Counted from the stretch's first letter, positions 43,601-53,051 are shown. The stretch: DNA of 64,000 nucleotides from Brachybacterium tyrofermentans (GCF_014897585.1 NZ_JABUXW010000017.1:1-64000); one strand, 5' to 3'. Notes: generated from the sequence alone by a model not told the origin. Numbers and translations: made by a program.

Positions 43601-44318
43601 AGGGGCGGGTCGTCGGGCTCGTCGACACCACCACCGGGGAGGCCGCTGCGGCCAGGAACGGCGCGCTGATCACGCGGACGGCGACCTGCACCCCGACGAT
43701 CACCTCGAGGAGGTCTCCCCTCCCGGTGCGCCAGGTGGCGACGCTGATGCCCTGGGACTCGGACTCCGAGCGACGGCGCAGGCCCCACGCCAGAGCCGCT
43801 CGATCGGCGGCAGCCAGCAGGTCCCGGGCGTTGTCCCCGCTCAGGTCCGGCACGCCTGTACTGGCCAGCAGGGCGCTGACATGGCAGAGCGTCCCCGTAC
43901 CGCGCCAGGTCTCCCCCGAGGAGCGATCGCGCTGGGGGCGCCGGTCGACGAAGCCGCCCAGCTCGGGCTGCTCGTCCAGCGCTGCGTCGGTCACTCCCGT
44001 GAGGAGCCCGCGGACCCAGTCGTAGATCTGATGCTGCTCCGGCAGGGTCGCCGGGGATGCTGTGGGCGCTGTCGACATGCGTGCCCGCCTCTCGCGTCGC
44101 GCGCCGTCGGGGTCGCCGATGCGCTGTGCAGCCGGCCCGTCCGGGGCTGAGCTGTCGATCAAGTCGTGGATGGTCATCTCGTCGAACTCGTCGATCACGT
44201 CGATCGCGTCGATCCGGGCGCGCTCGTCGATCCTGCTGATCCCGCCGACTCCGTGGTCCAGCGTAATCGTCGCCCTGGGGGCCGCCGATGGGGAGAACTC
44301 CCCACCGGCGGCTTTCAT
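43584..44318 (-). CDS. Unknown protein coupled to the JetC-like SMC gene
   Basis: Up to 244 residues. The ATG at 44318 overlaps the SMC stop by 4 nt (ATGA), suggesting translational coupling; an ATG at 44078 with a GAGAGGCGG ribosome site would give a 164-residue protein starting MSTAPTAS. I do not recognise the family. The N-terminal part has an odd Ile/Asp-rich run (RIDAIDVIDEFDEM) encoded by repeated GTCGATC-type triplets. The core (EQHQIYDWVRGLLTGVTDAA, WRGTGTLCHVSALLAS, DLLEVIVGVQVAVRVISAPFL) looks like a small alpha/beta domain ending in two strands. It is not JetD: no DUF2220/Toprim motifs are visible. Confidence 0.6.
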   Translation of the reverse strand: MKAAGGEFSPSAAPRATITLDHGVGGISRIDERARIDAIDVIDEFDEMTIHDLIDSSAPDGPAAQRIGDPDGARRERRARMSTAPTASPATLPEQHQIYDWVRGLLTGVTDAALDEQPELGGFVDRRPQRDRSSGETWRGTGTLCHVSALLASTGVPDLSGDNARDLLAAADRAALAWGLRRRSESESQGISVATWRTGRGDLLEVIVGVQVAVRVISAPFLAAAASPVVVSTSPTTRPSRSVG

Positions 44319-47300
44319 TCCTGGACGGGGACGAACTCCACCGGGGCGACCGAGGAGTAGCGGTCCTGCCGGATCGAGACGACTCCCACGCCGCCGATGA
44401 AGGGGGCCAGGGCCTGGGGGTTCTTCCCCGGATTCGCCAGGATCACCTGGAACCCGAAGTGACGGAAGGACTCCATCGCCGCGGTGATGAACTTGCCGGC
44501 GCCCTTGGAGAAGGCCTCATCGATGATGATCGGGGCGAACCGCGGCACCTCCTGGCCGGTGCCGGCCAGCTGGTAGCGCAGCGCCGCGGCGAGGCAGAAG
44601 GTCGCCAGGCGCTCGTTCTGACCGCCCGAGAGGGGGCCGCCGGACTCGTGCGCGTGGACCACGGTCCCCTCCGCATCGACCTCCTCGGCGTGGAAGTGGA
44701 CGTGGCGGCGCACATCGAGGATGACCCGGGAGATCTGGTCGTCCCGCGTGCGGGCCGCACCGATCATGTCCATGAGGTGGCGCAGGGACAGGAAGCGCTC
44801 CTCCGCCAGGTCCCGATCACGGCTGATGTCGTTCAGCGCCATGTCCGCGACGGCATCTTCGAGGGCACGCTTGAACTCATCGAGCGCGGTGAGGTGCACG
44901 GGGCGCATGGACAGCTGCAGGAAGCGTCCGGAATGGAACTCGACCTGGGACAGCAGGGCGTTGATGCGCTGCAGGCGCTTGCGGATCTCGGCGGGCTCGC
45001 GGGCGATGGCGGTGGCCAGGGCCTGCACGTCTCCGAGGGTGTTGCCGGTGAAGAACTCGAAGAAGCGGTCCTCGACCTCGGGCAGCTTCTCCTCCTCGAT
45101 CCGCTGGAGGATGGCCAGGAAGTCGTCGGCCGCCTCCAGCGTCGCCGCGGTGTCCCCGGCCTGTGCGGGCCAGCGCCGGGAGAACTCGCGCATCACGGTG
45201 CGGATGTCCTCCTCGGTGCGGGAGGTGCGCCGGGTCAGGGCCATCAGCTCCGCGTCCAGGGTCGCCGAGGCGTCCTTGGTGACCTGATCGATGTTCCCGA
45301 TCAGCAGGGTCGGGGCGATCGCCGTGAAGCGCTCGGCCAGCTCCGCCTCGACCTCGGGCGCCAGGCTGGACTCGGCGACGCGGTCCCGGGCCTCGACCAG
45401 GCGCTCCTCGGCGCGCTCGGCCTGCTCGCCGAGCTTGCCGGCGGTGCGCACCACCTCCAGCAGCTCCTCGTCGGAGTCCGCGATCGAGCGCTCGACGTCG
45501 TCGATCTGCCGTGCCAGCTCGCTCAGCGCCGCCGAGCCGTCCTCCGCCGCGCGCACCATGTCGCGCAGGTTGGACACGCGCCGGGCGACCGAGGCGGCGT
45601 CGATGTCGTCCCAGGTGACCGAGCTGATCGACTGCAGGGCGTAGAGCCGCTCCCGGCGCTGCTCGCGCTCGGACTCGACGTCCTTGCGGCGGGCCTGCGC
45701 CTCGAACAGGGACTGCTCGGCGCGGGTGCGCTCCTGCTCGAAGACGGCGCGCTTGGCGCGGTTGTCGAAGCCGAGCACCCACTGGGAGCGGTCGTTGATC
45801 TGGCGGTCGGTGTTCTTCTCGTGCCGCGACGCGGAGTGCTTGATCTGGCCGGAGCGCAGCACCGCACGGTTCAGCCGGGTGAACTCCTCCAGGGTCTCCG
45901 CGCAGGTGTAGTCCATGCGGGAGGCGATCTCGCTGGTGAGCCACACGTGGAACTCGCCGTCCTTGACCTCGAGCTTGGCGGCCAGTGACCGCTCGTCGAT
46001 GGTCTTGGACGGGCGGCGCAGGTCGGTGTTGACCCGGTTGTAGGAGATCCGCCTGCGCAGCTTGGTGCGGTCGATGACCGCCGCCACCTCGCGGTAGACA
46101 CGGTCCGGCACCAGGATCGAGCGGGCGAGCCCGCGCAGCGCCTGCTCGGCGGCCGCGGTCCATTCCTCCTCGCCGCCGCGCACCTGGAGCAGCTCGGCGG
46201 CGAAGGGCAGCTCGGTGGGGGCGATGCCCACCTCGGACGCGATGTGGTCGCGCAGGGCGACGTCCTCGGAGTGCAGGTTCGAGGCGCGCGAGGTCAGGGA
46301 GGCGAGCTCCTCCCGGGTGCGGGCGAGGGTCGTGGAGAGCTCGCGCACCATCGCCTCCGCCTCCCAGCGGGCGGAGTCCGCGCCCTTCTCCTCGGCCTCC
46401 AGGGCATCGCGCAGGGCGTCGACCTCGCGCTGCAGGGCCAGGAACATGTCCTCGCCGGAGGGGGTGCGCAGCTCGACGGTGGCCAGCAGGGCGGCGAACT
46501 CGGTGCCGCGCTCCCGGCGTCGGTCGCGCTCGACCTCGAGGCCGGCGATCTGCTGCTTCCAGTCGTCGATCTCTCCGCCGCCGGCCCGCTTGCGCTGCTC
46601 CTTGAGCTGGGCGAGGTCCGAGCGGGCCTCGGCGACATCCTGGGTCAGCCGTCGCTGCTGAGCCCCGAGCCGGTCGCGCTCGAGCTGGAGCCTGCCGGTC
46701 TCGTCGCCGAGCAGGCGCACGAGGTGCTGGGCGGCGTAGACGTCGATGTCGGCGCGGCGGTCCACGAGCTCCCCGCCGCGCGCGCGCATCGCGGTCCAGT
46801 CCTCGTGGTTCTCCCGCAGCCCGCGCAGCAGGTCGCGCTGCTCCCGGGCGGTGACCAGGGCCTGGTAGACCTCGGAGAGGTTCTGGAAGTTCGCGAGCGC
46901 CTGGTCGGCGAGCTCGAAGGTGCGTGGGGCGTCGAGCATGTAGTCGCGCAGGAGGGCGTTGACGTCGCCTAGCTCCTTGGCGGACTGGATCTTGTGCAGC
47001 AGGCCCAGGGCCTTCTCGTCCGGGATGCCCAGCAGCTGGCTGAAGGCGGCGCGGTACTCACGGAACTGGCGGAAGGTCTCCGTGCCGGGGTGCGCGTTCT
47101 CCAGGGCCTTGCCCTCGATCTGCGTGGAGACGAACTGCCGCAGGTCGGTGACGTCCAGGGGCGTGCGGGAGATGACGTAGAGGCTCTTCACGTCGGAGTC
47201 CGAGGTGTGCCCGGCATGCAGCAGGAGCAGGCGGGAGAGCTGGACGATGCCGCCCATCCCGTCGGAGTAGCGCATGGTGAGCACCGACAGGGTGGTCTTG

Positions 47301-47701
47301 TCGCGCAGCACCTCCTGGCTGAACTCTCCGGTGGCCTGGTCGTAGTGCATAGCCCAGGCACCGCGCACGTAGCTGGCCACCGTGCGGCGGTACTTCGAGC
47401 GGGCCGGGCCGGCGTCGGACGCCGCGGCATTGAACTGCAGCGTGCGCGGCGGGGTGAGCAGGGCGCTGACGGCATCGAGCAGCGTCGACTTGCCGGTGCC
47501 GGGGCCGCCGGTGAGGAAGAAGCCCTTGGAGGAGATCTTCAGGTCATGGGTGCCGTGGAACGTCCCCCAGTTCGACACCTGCACCGCGATCAGGCGCCAC
47601 TGGCCCGGATGCGGATGGTCGGGGTCGGTGCCCACCCGGGCGCTCGGCGCGTCGGCCTCGGGCATGCCCGGAAGATCGAGGGTCTCGGCTGCGGAATTCA
47701 C
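44315..47701 (-). CDS. SMC-type ATPase of the Wadjet/MksB family (JetC-like)
   Basis: 1128 residues from the GTG at 47701. ABC-type head: NWGTFHGTHDLKI and Walker A GGPGTGKST (residues 65-73) at the N-terminus, signature SGGQNER near 1025 and Walker B IIIDEAF near 1060, followed by FGFQVILANPGKN, the JetC/MksB pattern. Between lie long coiled coils with a hinge-like insert around residues 520-640 (LRGLARSILVPDRVYREV). Such proteins form condensin-like DNA loop extruders; in Wadjet they detect and cut plasmids together with JetA, JetB and JetD. JetA and JetD are absent here and a DUF4194 (JetB-like) gene lies 14 kb away. The GTG is preferred because TACCCT lies six bases upstream; an ATG at 47791 adds 30 residues. 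Confidence 0.85.
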   Translation of the reverse strand: MNSAAETLDLPGMPEADAPSARVGTDPDHPHPGQWRLIAVQVSNWGTFHGTHDLKISSKGFFLTGGPGTGKSTLLDAVSALLTPPRTLQFNAAASDAGPARSKYRRTVASYVRGAWAMHYDQATGEFSQEVLRDKTTLSVLTMRYSDGMGGIVQLSRLLLLHAGHTSDSDVKSLYVISRTPLDVTDLRQFVSTQIEGKALENAHPGTETFRQFREYRAAFSQLLGIPDEKALGLLHKIQSAKELGDVNALLRDYMLDAPRTFELADQALANFQNLSEVYQALVTAREQRDLLRGLRENHEDWTAMRARGGELVDRRADIDVYAAQHLVRLLGDETGRLQLERDRLGAQQRRLTQDVAEARSDLAQLKEQRKRAGGGEIDDWKQQIAGLEVERDRRRERGTEFAALLATVELRTPSGEDMFLALQREVDALRDALEAEEKGADSARWEAEAMVRELSTTLARTREELASLTSRASNLHSEDVALRDHIASEVGIAPTELPFAAELLQVRGGEEEWTAAAEQALRGLARSILVPDRVYREVAAVIDRTKLRRRISYNRVNTDLRRPSKTIDERSLAAKLEVKDGEFHVWLTSEIASRMDYTCAETLEEFTRLNRAVLRSGQIKHSASRHEKNTDRQINDRSQWVLGFDNRAKRAVFEQERTRAEQSLFEAQARRKDVESEREQRRERLYALQSISSVTWDDIDAASVARRVSNLRDMVRAAEDGSAALSELARQIDDVERSIADSDEELLEVVRTAGKLGEQAERAEERLVEARDRVAESSLAPEVEAELAERFTAIAPTLLIGNIDQVTKDASATLDAELMALTRRTSRTEEDIRTVMREFSRRWPAQAGDTAATLEAADDFLAILQRIEEEKLPEVEDRFFEFFTGNTLGDVQALATAIAREPAEIRKRLQRINALLSQVEFHSGRFLQLSMRPVHLTALDEFKRALEDAVADMALNDISRDRDLAEERFLSLRHLMDMIGAARTRDDQISRVILDVRRHVHFHAEEVDAEGTVVHAHESGGPLSGGQNERLATFCLAAALRYQLAGTGQEVPRFAPIIIDEAFSKGAGKFITAAMESFRHFGFQVILANPGKNPQALAPFIGGVGVVSIRQDRYSSVAPVEFVPVQE

Positions 47702-47713
47702 CCTTGCAGGGTA
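47702..47713 (-). promoter_or_regulatory. -10 box of leaderless SMC gene
   Basis: Minus-strand TACCCT (47713-47708), six bases before GTG at 47701. Confidence 0.45.
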
Positions 47714-47747
47714 CCGGGATCGAGGCCTGTTCCGTGGCGCCTCCGCA

Positions 47748-47779
47748 GCGATGCCGCTCGGCGCGCCGAGCGGCATCGC
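47748..47779. other. 32-bp perfect palindrome upstream of the SMC gene
   Basis: GCGATGCCGCTCGGCG (47748-47763) is exactly mirrored by 47764-47779. It lies between the two candidate SMC starts. It could be an operator or a terminator that separates the SMC gene from divergent transcription. Confidence 0.8.
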
Positions 47780-47807
47780 GATGGCGTTCATGCGGAGTTC
47801 ACATTGC

Positions 47808-47813
47808 TATAGT
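47808..47813 (+). promoter_or_regulatory. -10 box, GlfT2-like gene
   Basis: TATAGT on the plus strand, about 207 bp before the start at 48021. The leader would be about 200 nt; I see no riboswitch in it. Confidence 0.4.
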
Positions 47814-48020
47814 CCGAGTCCCGGCCGTTCCGGGGGTTCTCCTCGCATGCGGCGTCACCGCCACACTCGGCGTCTCCCCCGCGAGGACGACGCTCGAGCC
47901 CCTGATCCAGCACACGCGGGAGGAGCGTCGACGAATGGCACCCAGCCCGCATCGACGCCTCAGCGCTCCCTCGGGATTCCCCGTGAGCAGCGTCCCCTCG
48001 GGTCACCCCGTGAGCGCCAC

Positions 48021-49784
48021 ATGAACGCCGCACCGGATCCCTCGCCCCTCCTTCTCGCCTCGTGCACCGTCGACGCCGCCGAGGACGCGGCAGGCACGGC
48101 CGGGCTCGTGGCAGGCACGTCGAACACTGCACAGACCGCACAGACTGCAGGGACTGCAGGGACCACCGCCACGGCCTCGCTCTGGGAGCAGGCCTTCCCG
48201 GTGTCCGTCTGGCGCACCGTGCTCGGCGCGAGCACCGTCGTCGTGCAGGTCGAGGGCACCCGCGCCACCTTGTGGGGATCCCGGGACGGGCGTCGTCTCC
48301 CTCTGGGCCCCCTGGTCGACGGGCACCGGGAGATCTCGCTCGCCGCCGACGACCACGACTGGCTCTGGGTCGAGGGCGAGGTGCGCTCGGTGGCCTGGAC
48401 GACCGCACGTTCGATCACGACCCCGCAGGTCACCGTGGTGATGCCGACCTACCGCCGGGAGGCGGATGCGGTCGCGCAGGCCGCGCGTTTCGCCCGGATG
48501 CAGTGCGTGCAGCACGTGATCGTCGTGGACCAGGGCGACAGCCTCGCGGACCACGACGACTTCCGCCGGCTCCAGGGATCCTCCCCGGAGATCCAGCTGA
48601 TCACGCAGGCGAACCTGGGCGGTTCCGGGGGCTATGCCCGCGGCATGCGCGAATCCGAGAGGTTCCCGCAGGATGCCGTGCTGCTCTCGGACGACGACGC
48701 GATCATCAGCGAGGAGTCGCTGCGCCGCATGGTGACCTTCCAGTCCCTCGCCGCGCAGCCCACCATCCTCGGCACGCCGCTGTTCTCCGCGCAGGACCCG
48801 ATGCGGCTGACGGCCCTGTCCGAGGCGGTGCGCGCGAACGACTTCCAGTGGCATGCGGCCGACGGGGTGCGCGGCCCCGTCGACCTCACCGGGACGTCGC
48901 CTGATCGCTGGACGTTCCTGCGTGCCCGCGGCGAGGCCAACTACACGGGATGGTGGGCGACGCTGCTCCCGCCCGGATCCGTCGCCGAGCTGGGCCTGCC
49001 GGCGCCGTTCTTCCTGAAGTGGGACGACGCTGAATACGGCCTGCGCGCCACCCGCCACGGCTACCGCCACGTGGTGCTGCCCGGGACGAGCGTGACGCAT
49101 CCTCCGTGGGATGCGTTCCGTACGCAGATGTCCTGGACCTCGCGAGTCCTCCATCGCAACCGCCTGGCCACCGCCGCCGCGTATGACGCCGGTCGCGGCG
49201 TGATCCTCTCCTCGCTGCTGCACCAGCTCAAGCACATCCTGTCCGGTCACCACCTGACCGCGACCCTCTGGGACCACGGCATCGACGCCTTCCTCGCCGG
49301 GCCGTCCAGCTGGCTGGGCCTGGATCTCGAGCGGGCGCGCGCCGACGGGCAGGAGCTGGTGACGCGGTGGAACGCTCGGAACCCGACCTCCGCGGATGCC
49401 CTGCCCACCCCGCGCGCCGCTCCCCTGCCGCTGGCTCCCGCGCTGCTGCGTGCCCTGCTGCGGATCGTCCGGCCCGATGCCGAGCCCCGGGTCGTGGTGG
49501 CGATGACCGCCGAGCAGCTGCACTGGCGCACCGCGCTGGGCGCCGACGCCGTGATCATCACCGACGCGGGCGGCCCGGACGGCGCCGTCCACCTCGTGCG
49601 GGGGTCGACGGCCCGCCATCTCCTCACCCGGACCCTCGGACGCCACCTGCGGATGGCTCTGCGCTGGTCGTCGCTGCGCCGGCAGTACCGGCGGGACCTC
49701 CCGCGCGCCACCACCGAGGCGGCATGGGCCGAGCAGTTCGACCGGTCCGTCGCCCCGTCGCACGCCGAGAACGGGGGCTCATAG
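48021..49784 (+). CDS. GlfT2-like galactofuranosyltransferase (GT2)
   Basis: 587-residue GT-A glycosyltransferase. An N-terminal beta domain precedes the catalytic core at VTVVMPTYRREADAVAQ; the metal-binding triad is Asp224-226 in LLSDDDAIIS; ANYTGWWATLLP and FLKWDDAEYGLRATRHG match the acceptor and second-Asp motifs of GlfT2, which builds galactan from UDP-galactofuranose. The His of THPPW is also present. Residues 10-50 are Ala/Thr-rich and weakly conserved. The cytoplasmic enzyme probably extends a galactofuranose-containing wall polymer. It is followed 3 bp later by a teichoic acid polymerase-like gene. Confidence 0.87.
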   Translation: MNAAPDPSPLLLASCTVDAAEDAAGTAGLVAGTSNTAQTAQTAGTAGTTATASLWEQAFPVSVWRTVLGASTVVVQVEGTRATLWGSRDGRRLPLGPLVDGHREISLAADDHDWLWVEGEVRSVAWTTARSITTPQVTVVMPTYRREADAVAQAARFARMQCVQHVIVVDQGDSLADHDDFRRLQGSSPEIQLITQANLGGSGGYARGMRESERFPQDAVLLSDDDAIISEESLRRMVTFQSLAAQPTILGTPLFSAQDPMRLTALSEAVRANDFQWHAADGVRGPVDLTGTSPDRWTFLRARGEANYTGWWATLLPPGSVAELGLPAPFFLKWDDAEYGLRATRHGYRHVVLPGTSVTHPPWDAFRTQMSWTSRVLHRNRLATAAAYDAGRGVILSSLLHQLKHILSGHHLTATLWDHGIDAFLAGPSSWLGLDLERARADGQELVTRWNARNPTSADALPTPRAAPLPLAPALLRALLRIVRPDAEPRVVVAMTAEQLHWRTALGADAVIITDAGGPDGAVHLVRGSTARHLLTRTLGRHLRMALRWSSLRRQYRRDLPRATTEAAWAEQFDRSVAPSHAENGGS

Positions 49785-49787
49785 GTC

Positions 49788-51050
49788 ATGCAGCCCCGGG
49801 AGAACACCCTGAACCGTCGCATCCGCAGCGCCGGTGGCAAGTTCCTGCGCAGATACGGCCTGCTGCCGGGCGGGATGCCCGATGGACTCGGGGACGACGC
49901 CACCCTCCGCGACAGTGCGCTGGACGGCGAGGTGATCGTGTACTTCGCCGACACCGCCGACAGCCTCTACCAGCTGCGCGGCTGGTACGGGCCGCTGCGA
50001 GAGCTGCACCGTGCCCAGGGGGTGACCATCGTCTGCATGGACTCCCGGGTCGCGGCGACGATCCGGGAGGAGTCCGGACTGCCGGTGGTGACGATCGCGC
50101 AGGACGCGACGCTGGATGCGCTGATCATCCGCAGCGGCACGAAGCTGATCCTGTACGTGAACTACAACCCGTTGAACATGGCCCCGCTGCGGGCGCGCTC
50201 CGCACTGCACGTCTCCCTGCTCCACGGGGACTCCGACAAGGGCGTCTCCGTCTCGAACCAGGTCAAGGCGTACGACTACTCCTTCGTGGCGGGGCAGGCG
50301 GCGATCGACCGCTTCGCCCGGTACACGTCCCTGTTCGACGCCGAATCGCGCTGCATCGAGGTGGGCCGCCCCTCGCTGGACACCGACAGGGTGGAACCCG
50401 GCACTGCTCAGCGGCGCGGCGACGATCCGGTGGTGCTGTACGCCCCCACCTGGGAGGGCGGGCAGGCGAGCGTCGCGTACAGCTCTCTGCAGACGCATGC
50501 CGACGCCATGCTGCGCTCGCTGCTCGCGAAGGGCTATCGGATCATCTACCGCCCCCACCCGTTGACGGGCGTGCGCGTCCCGGAGTTCGGGGAGGCGGAC
50601 CGCGCGGTGCGGGAGCTGCTCGAGGGCGGCTGGCACACCATCTCCGGCGATCGTGCGCTGCAGCGCGACTTCGCCGAGGCGGATCTGCTGATCTGCGACG
50701 TCTCCGCGGTGGCGAACGATTGGCTGGCCACGGGCAAGCCGGTGATCGTCACCCGCTCCGCCGGGGCCGATTCCCGCGATGCGGGCACCAGGATGCTCGA
50801 GGTGCTGCCGCGCCTGGACGCCGCCGATGCCGAGCATGCCGGGGAGATGGTCACCGAGCAGATCGAGGTCGATCCGGATCGCGAGGAGCGCCGGCGGCTG
50901 ACCGAGTACTACCTCGGCGACACCCGTCCCGGCGCCTCGCTGGCGCGCTTCCTCGCCGCCTGCCGCGACCTCAGCGCCCAGCGGGACGAGCTGTGGAAGC
51001 AGATCACGGAGAACGAGCACCCCTCGGATCCGCGGACTGCGACCAGCTGA
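49788..51050 (+). CDS. CDP-glycerol glycerophosphotransferase family protein (TagF/TarF-like)
   Basis: 420-residue cytoplasmic enzyme of the family that adds glycerol- or ribitol-phosphate from CDP-activated donors to teichoic acids. Motifs: SLLHGDSDKG, VLYAPTWEGG, IIYRPHPLTG and ADLLICDVSAVANDWL, containing the conserved His and Asp residues of TagF. It lacks the N-terminal membrane segments of its paralogue at 59602 but shares its C-terminal 370-residue architecture. Probably co-transcribed with the GlfT2-like gene. Confidence 0.88.
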   Translation: MQPRENTLNRRIRSAGGKFLRRYGLLPGGMPDGLGDDATLRDSALDGEVIVYFADTADSLYQLRGWYGPLRELHRAQGVTIVCMDSRVAATIREESGLPVVTIAQDATLDALIIRSGTKLILYVNYNPLNMAPLRARSALHVSLLHGDSDKGVSVSNQVKAYDYSFVAGQAAIDRFARYTSLFDAESRCIEVGRPSLDTDRVEPGTAQRRGDDPVVLYAPTWEGGQASVAYSSLQTHADAMLRSLLAKGYRIIYRPHPLTGVRVPEFGEADRAVRELLEGGWHTISGDRALQRDFAEADLLICDVSAVANDWLATGKPVIVTRSAGADSRDAGTRMLEVLPRLDAADAEHAGEMVTEQIEVDPDREERRRLTEYYLGDTRPGASLARFLAACRDLSAQRDELWKQITENEHPSDPRTATS

Positions 51051-51086
51051 GCCGCGCGGGGCGCGACCTCGCTCCTACGACCCTGC

Positions 51087-51158
51087 GGCACTATGGCTCT
51101 ACGGCTCTACGGCTCTACGGCTCTACGGCTCTACGGCTCTACGGCCAGATGGCCAGAC
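51087..51158. repeat. 8-bp tandem repeat, 9 units, abutting a stop codon
   Basis: GGCACTAT, six GGCTCTAC, GGCCAGAT and GGCCAGAC in unbroken 8-bp register; the next base begins the minus-strand stop codon of the fusion gene (51159-51161). Confidence 0.9.
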
Positions 51159-53051
51159 TCAGTGCTCCGGACGGCCTGCACGCCAGTAGCCCATGAAGGA
51201 CACCTGCTTGCGGTCCAGGCCGAGATCGCTCACCAGGTGCCGGCGCAGCGACTTGATGACGCCGGCTTCGCCTGCGAGCCAGGCGTAGAACGCGCCGTGC
51301 CCGGTCGTGGTCTCCCACAGGATCGAGGAGTCGACGTCGACGTCCTCGAGGGCCTCGGGATCCGCGGCGCCTGGTGAAGCATCTGTCGCGGCGCCGGTCG
51401 TGGCGTCGGCGGGTGCGCCCGCGCCCCGGAAGGCCTGGGCGTTCTCCCCCATGAGGCGCTGCACCTCGGCGGCGAGCAGCTCGCCGTGGGGTCGATCTCC
51501 CCGGGGCAGCCAGCGCACCTGAACCCCGGAGCGGGTGAGGATCCGCTGCTCGTCGGCGGCGTCCGGGACCTCCACGAGGGCATGCCCCGTGATGGAGGCC
51601 GGCAGCGATTCGAGGATCGAGCCGATGGCCGGGAGCGCGGTCTCGTCCCCCACGAGGAGCACGGTGCGGGCGGTGCCCGGTCGGAACTCGATGCCGGCGT
51701 AGTCGGGGCCCACGAGGTGCTTGTTCGGGCCGAGCATGGAGATGGTGTCCCCCACCTGCGCCTGCTGCGCCCATCGGGCCGCGACGCCGCTGCCCTGCGT
51801 CACCTCCGGCTCGAGGTGGAGCACGAAGTCGACGTCGATCTCGGGGTGCTCGCCGTGGCTGCCGGGATGACCGGCCGCGCGGGCTTCGCGCACGGTGTAG
51901 GTGCGCATCCAGCCGCGGTCGAGAGGATCGATCTGCAGCCACGTGCGGTACCACTCGTGCTGGGTCGCCGGATCGATCAGGCCGCCCGGCCGTACGGAAG
52001 CGAAGTGGTCCCGGCTCGTCTCGGGCCCGGGGACGATCAGCTTGATGCGCATGTCCAGGGGATGGCAGTTGGCCCCGAAGTGGACCAGATCCGGACCCGT
52101 GAAGGTGAAGCGCACCAGGTTCTTCCCCAGCTGCTGACGGGCGGCGACGGTGAGCTCGAAGGCGAGCAGGGGGCTGTGCTCGAGAGCGGGGGCCAGGTCG
52201 GTGACTGGCGCTGACGGGTCGGCGGTGATCGTGGTCATGGCGTCCTCCTCGGAGGCGTCGTGGTGGGAGCGCCCTCGCCCGCGGGGCAGCACCATGGGCG
52301 TGCCCGAGTGGGGGTCCGGGGCGATATGGCAGTCGAGGGCGAAGACGTCGTGCACCATCTGCTCGGTGATGACGTCGGCCGGCGGGCCCTCGACATGGAT
52401 ACGGCCGTCCTTGACGGCGATCAGGTGATCGGCGTAGCGGGCCGCGAGATTGAGATCGTGCAGGACGATGCCGACGGTGGTGCCCCGCTCACGGTTGAGG
52501 TCGCGCACCACGTCCAGGACATCGAGCTGATGGGTGAGGTCGAGGAAGGTCGTGGGCTCGTCGAGCAGCAGCACCTCGGTCTGCTGGGCGAGCGCCATGG
52601 CGATCCAGACGCGTTGCCGCTGCCCGCCGGAGAGCTCCGCGACGGGTCGGTCCTGCAGATCTGTGGTGCGGGTCGCCGCCAGGGCATCCTGCACGGCCTG
52701 CTCGTCGTCCTCGCTCCACTGCGAGAAGAGACCCTGATGGGGGAAGCGGCCGCGGGCGATGAGCTCGCGCACCGTGACGCCGTCGGGGGCGGGCGGGGAC
52801 TGCGGGAGCAGACCGAGCCGCCGGGCGAGCTCCTTGCCGGCGAGGGCGTGGATGTCCTTGCCATCGAGCACGACGTCGCCTCCGCGCGGGGCCATCAGCC
52901 GGGACAGGCCGCGCAGCACGGTGGACTTGCCGCAGCCGTTGGCGCCGACGATGATCGTGATCTGCCCTTCGGGCAAGGTCAGATCGAGGTCGCGGACGAC
53001 CTCCCGACGGTCGTAGGCCAGGTGCAGCCCTCGAGCTTGGACCAGTGCCAT
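51159..53051 (-). CDS. ABC ATPase fused to siderophore-interacting FAD protein
   Basis: 630-residue continuous open frame. Residues 1-271 are a FecE/FepC-type ATPase: Walker A GANGCGKST, signature LSGGQRQR, Walker B VLLLDEPTTFLDL, H-loop IVLHDLNLAARYAD. Residues 272-630 are a complete siderophore-interacting protein (FAD_binding_9 and SIP): LVRFTFTGPDLVHFG, RTYTVRE for FAD binding, VLLVGDETALPAIGSIL and FYAWLAGEAGVIKSLRRHL for NAD(P)H binding. An internal ATG at 52238 (residue 272) has a strong GAGGAGG site 5 nt upstream, so SIP may also be made alone. Start at 53051 is supported by AAGGTGG. It lacks adjacent permease and binding-protein genes. An iron box is upstream. Confidence 0.9.
   Translation of the reverse strand: MALVQARGLHLAYDRREVVRDLDLTLPEGQITIIVGANGCGKSTVLRGLSRLMAPRGGDVVLDGKDIHALAGKELARRLGLLPQSPPAPDGVTVRELIARGRFPHQGLFSQWSEDDEQAVQDALAATRTTDLQDRPVAELSGGQRQRVWIAMALAQQTEVLLLDEPTTFLDLTHQLDVLDVVRDLNRERGTTVGIVLHDLNLAARYADHLIAVKDGRIHVEGPPADVITEQMVHDVFALDCHIAPDPHSGTPMVLPRGRGRSHHDASEEDAMTTITADPSAPVTDLAPALEHSPLLAFELTVAARQQLGKNLVRFTFTGPDLVHFGANCHPLDMRIKLIVPGPETSRDHFASVRPGGLIDPATQHEWYRTWLQIDPLDRGWMRTYTVREARAAGHPGSHGEHPEIDVDFVLHLEPEVTQGSGVAARWAQQAQVGDTISMLGPNKHLVGPDYAGIEFRPGTARTVLLVGDETALPAIGSILESLPASITGHALVEVPDAADEQRILTRSGVQVRWLPRGDRPHGELLAAEVQRLMGENAQAFRGAGAPADATTGAATDASPGAADPEALEDVDVDSSILWETTTGHGAFYAWLAGEAGVIKSLRRHLVSDLGLDRKQVSFMGYWRAGRPEH

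Noticed and set aside
43584-44318. JetD (Wadjet nuclease)
   Set aside because: Right position but too short and without DUF2220/Toprim residues.
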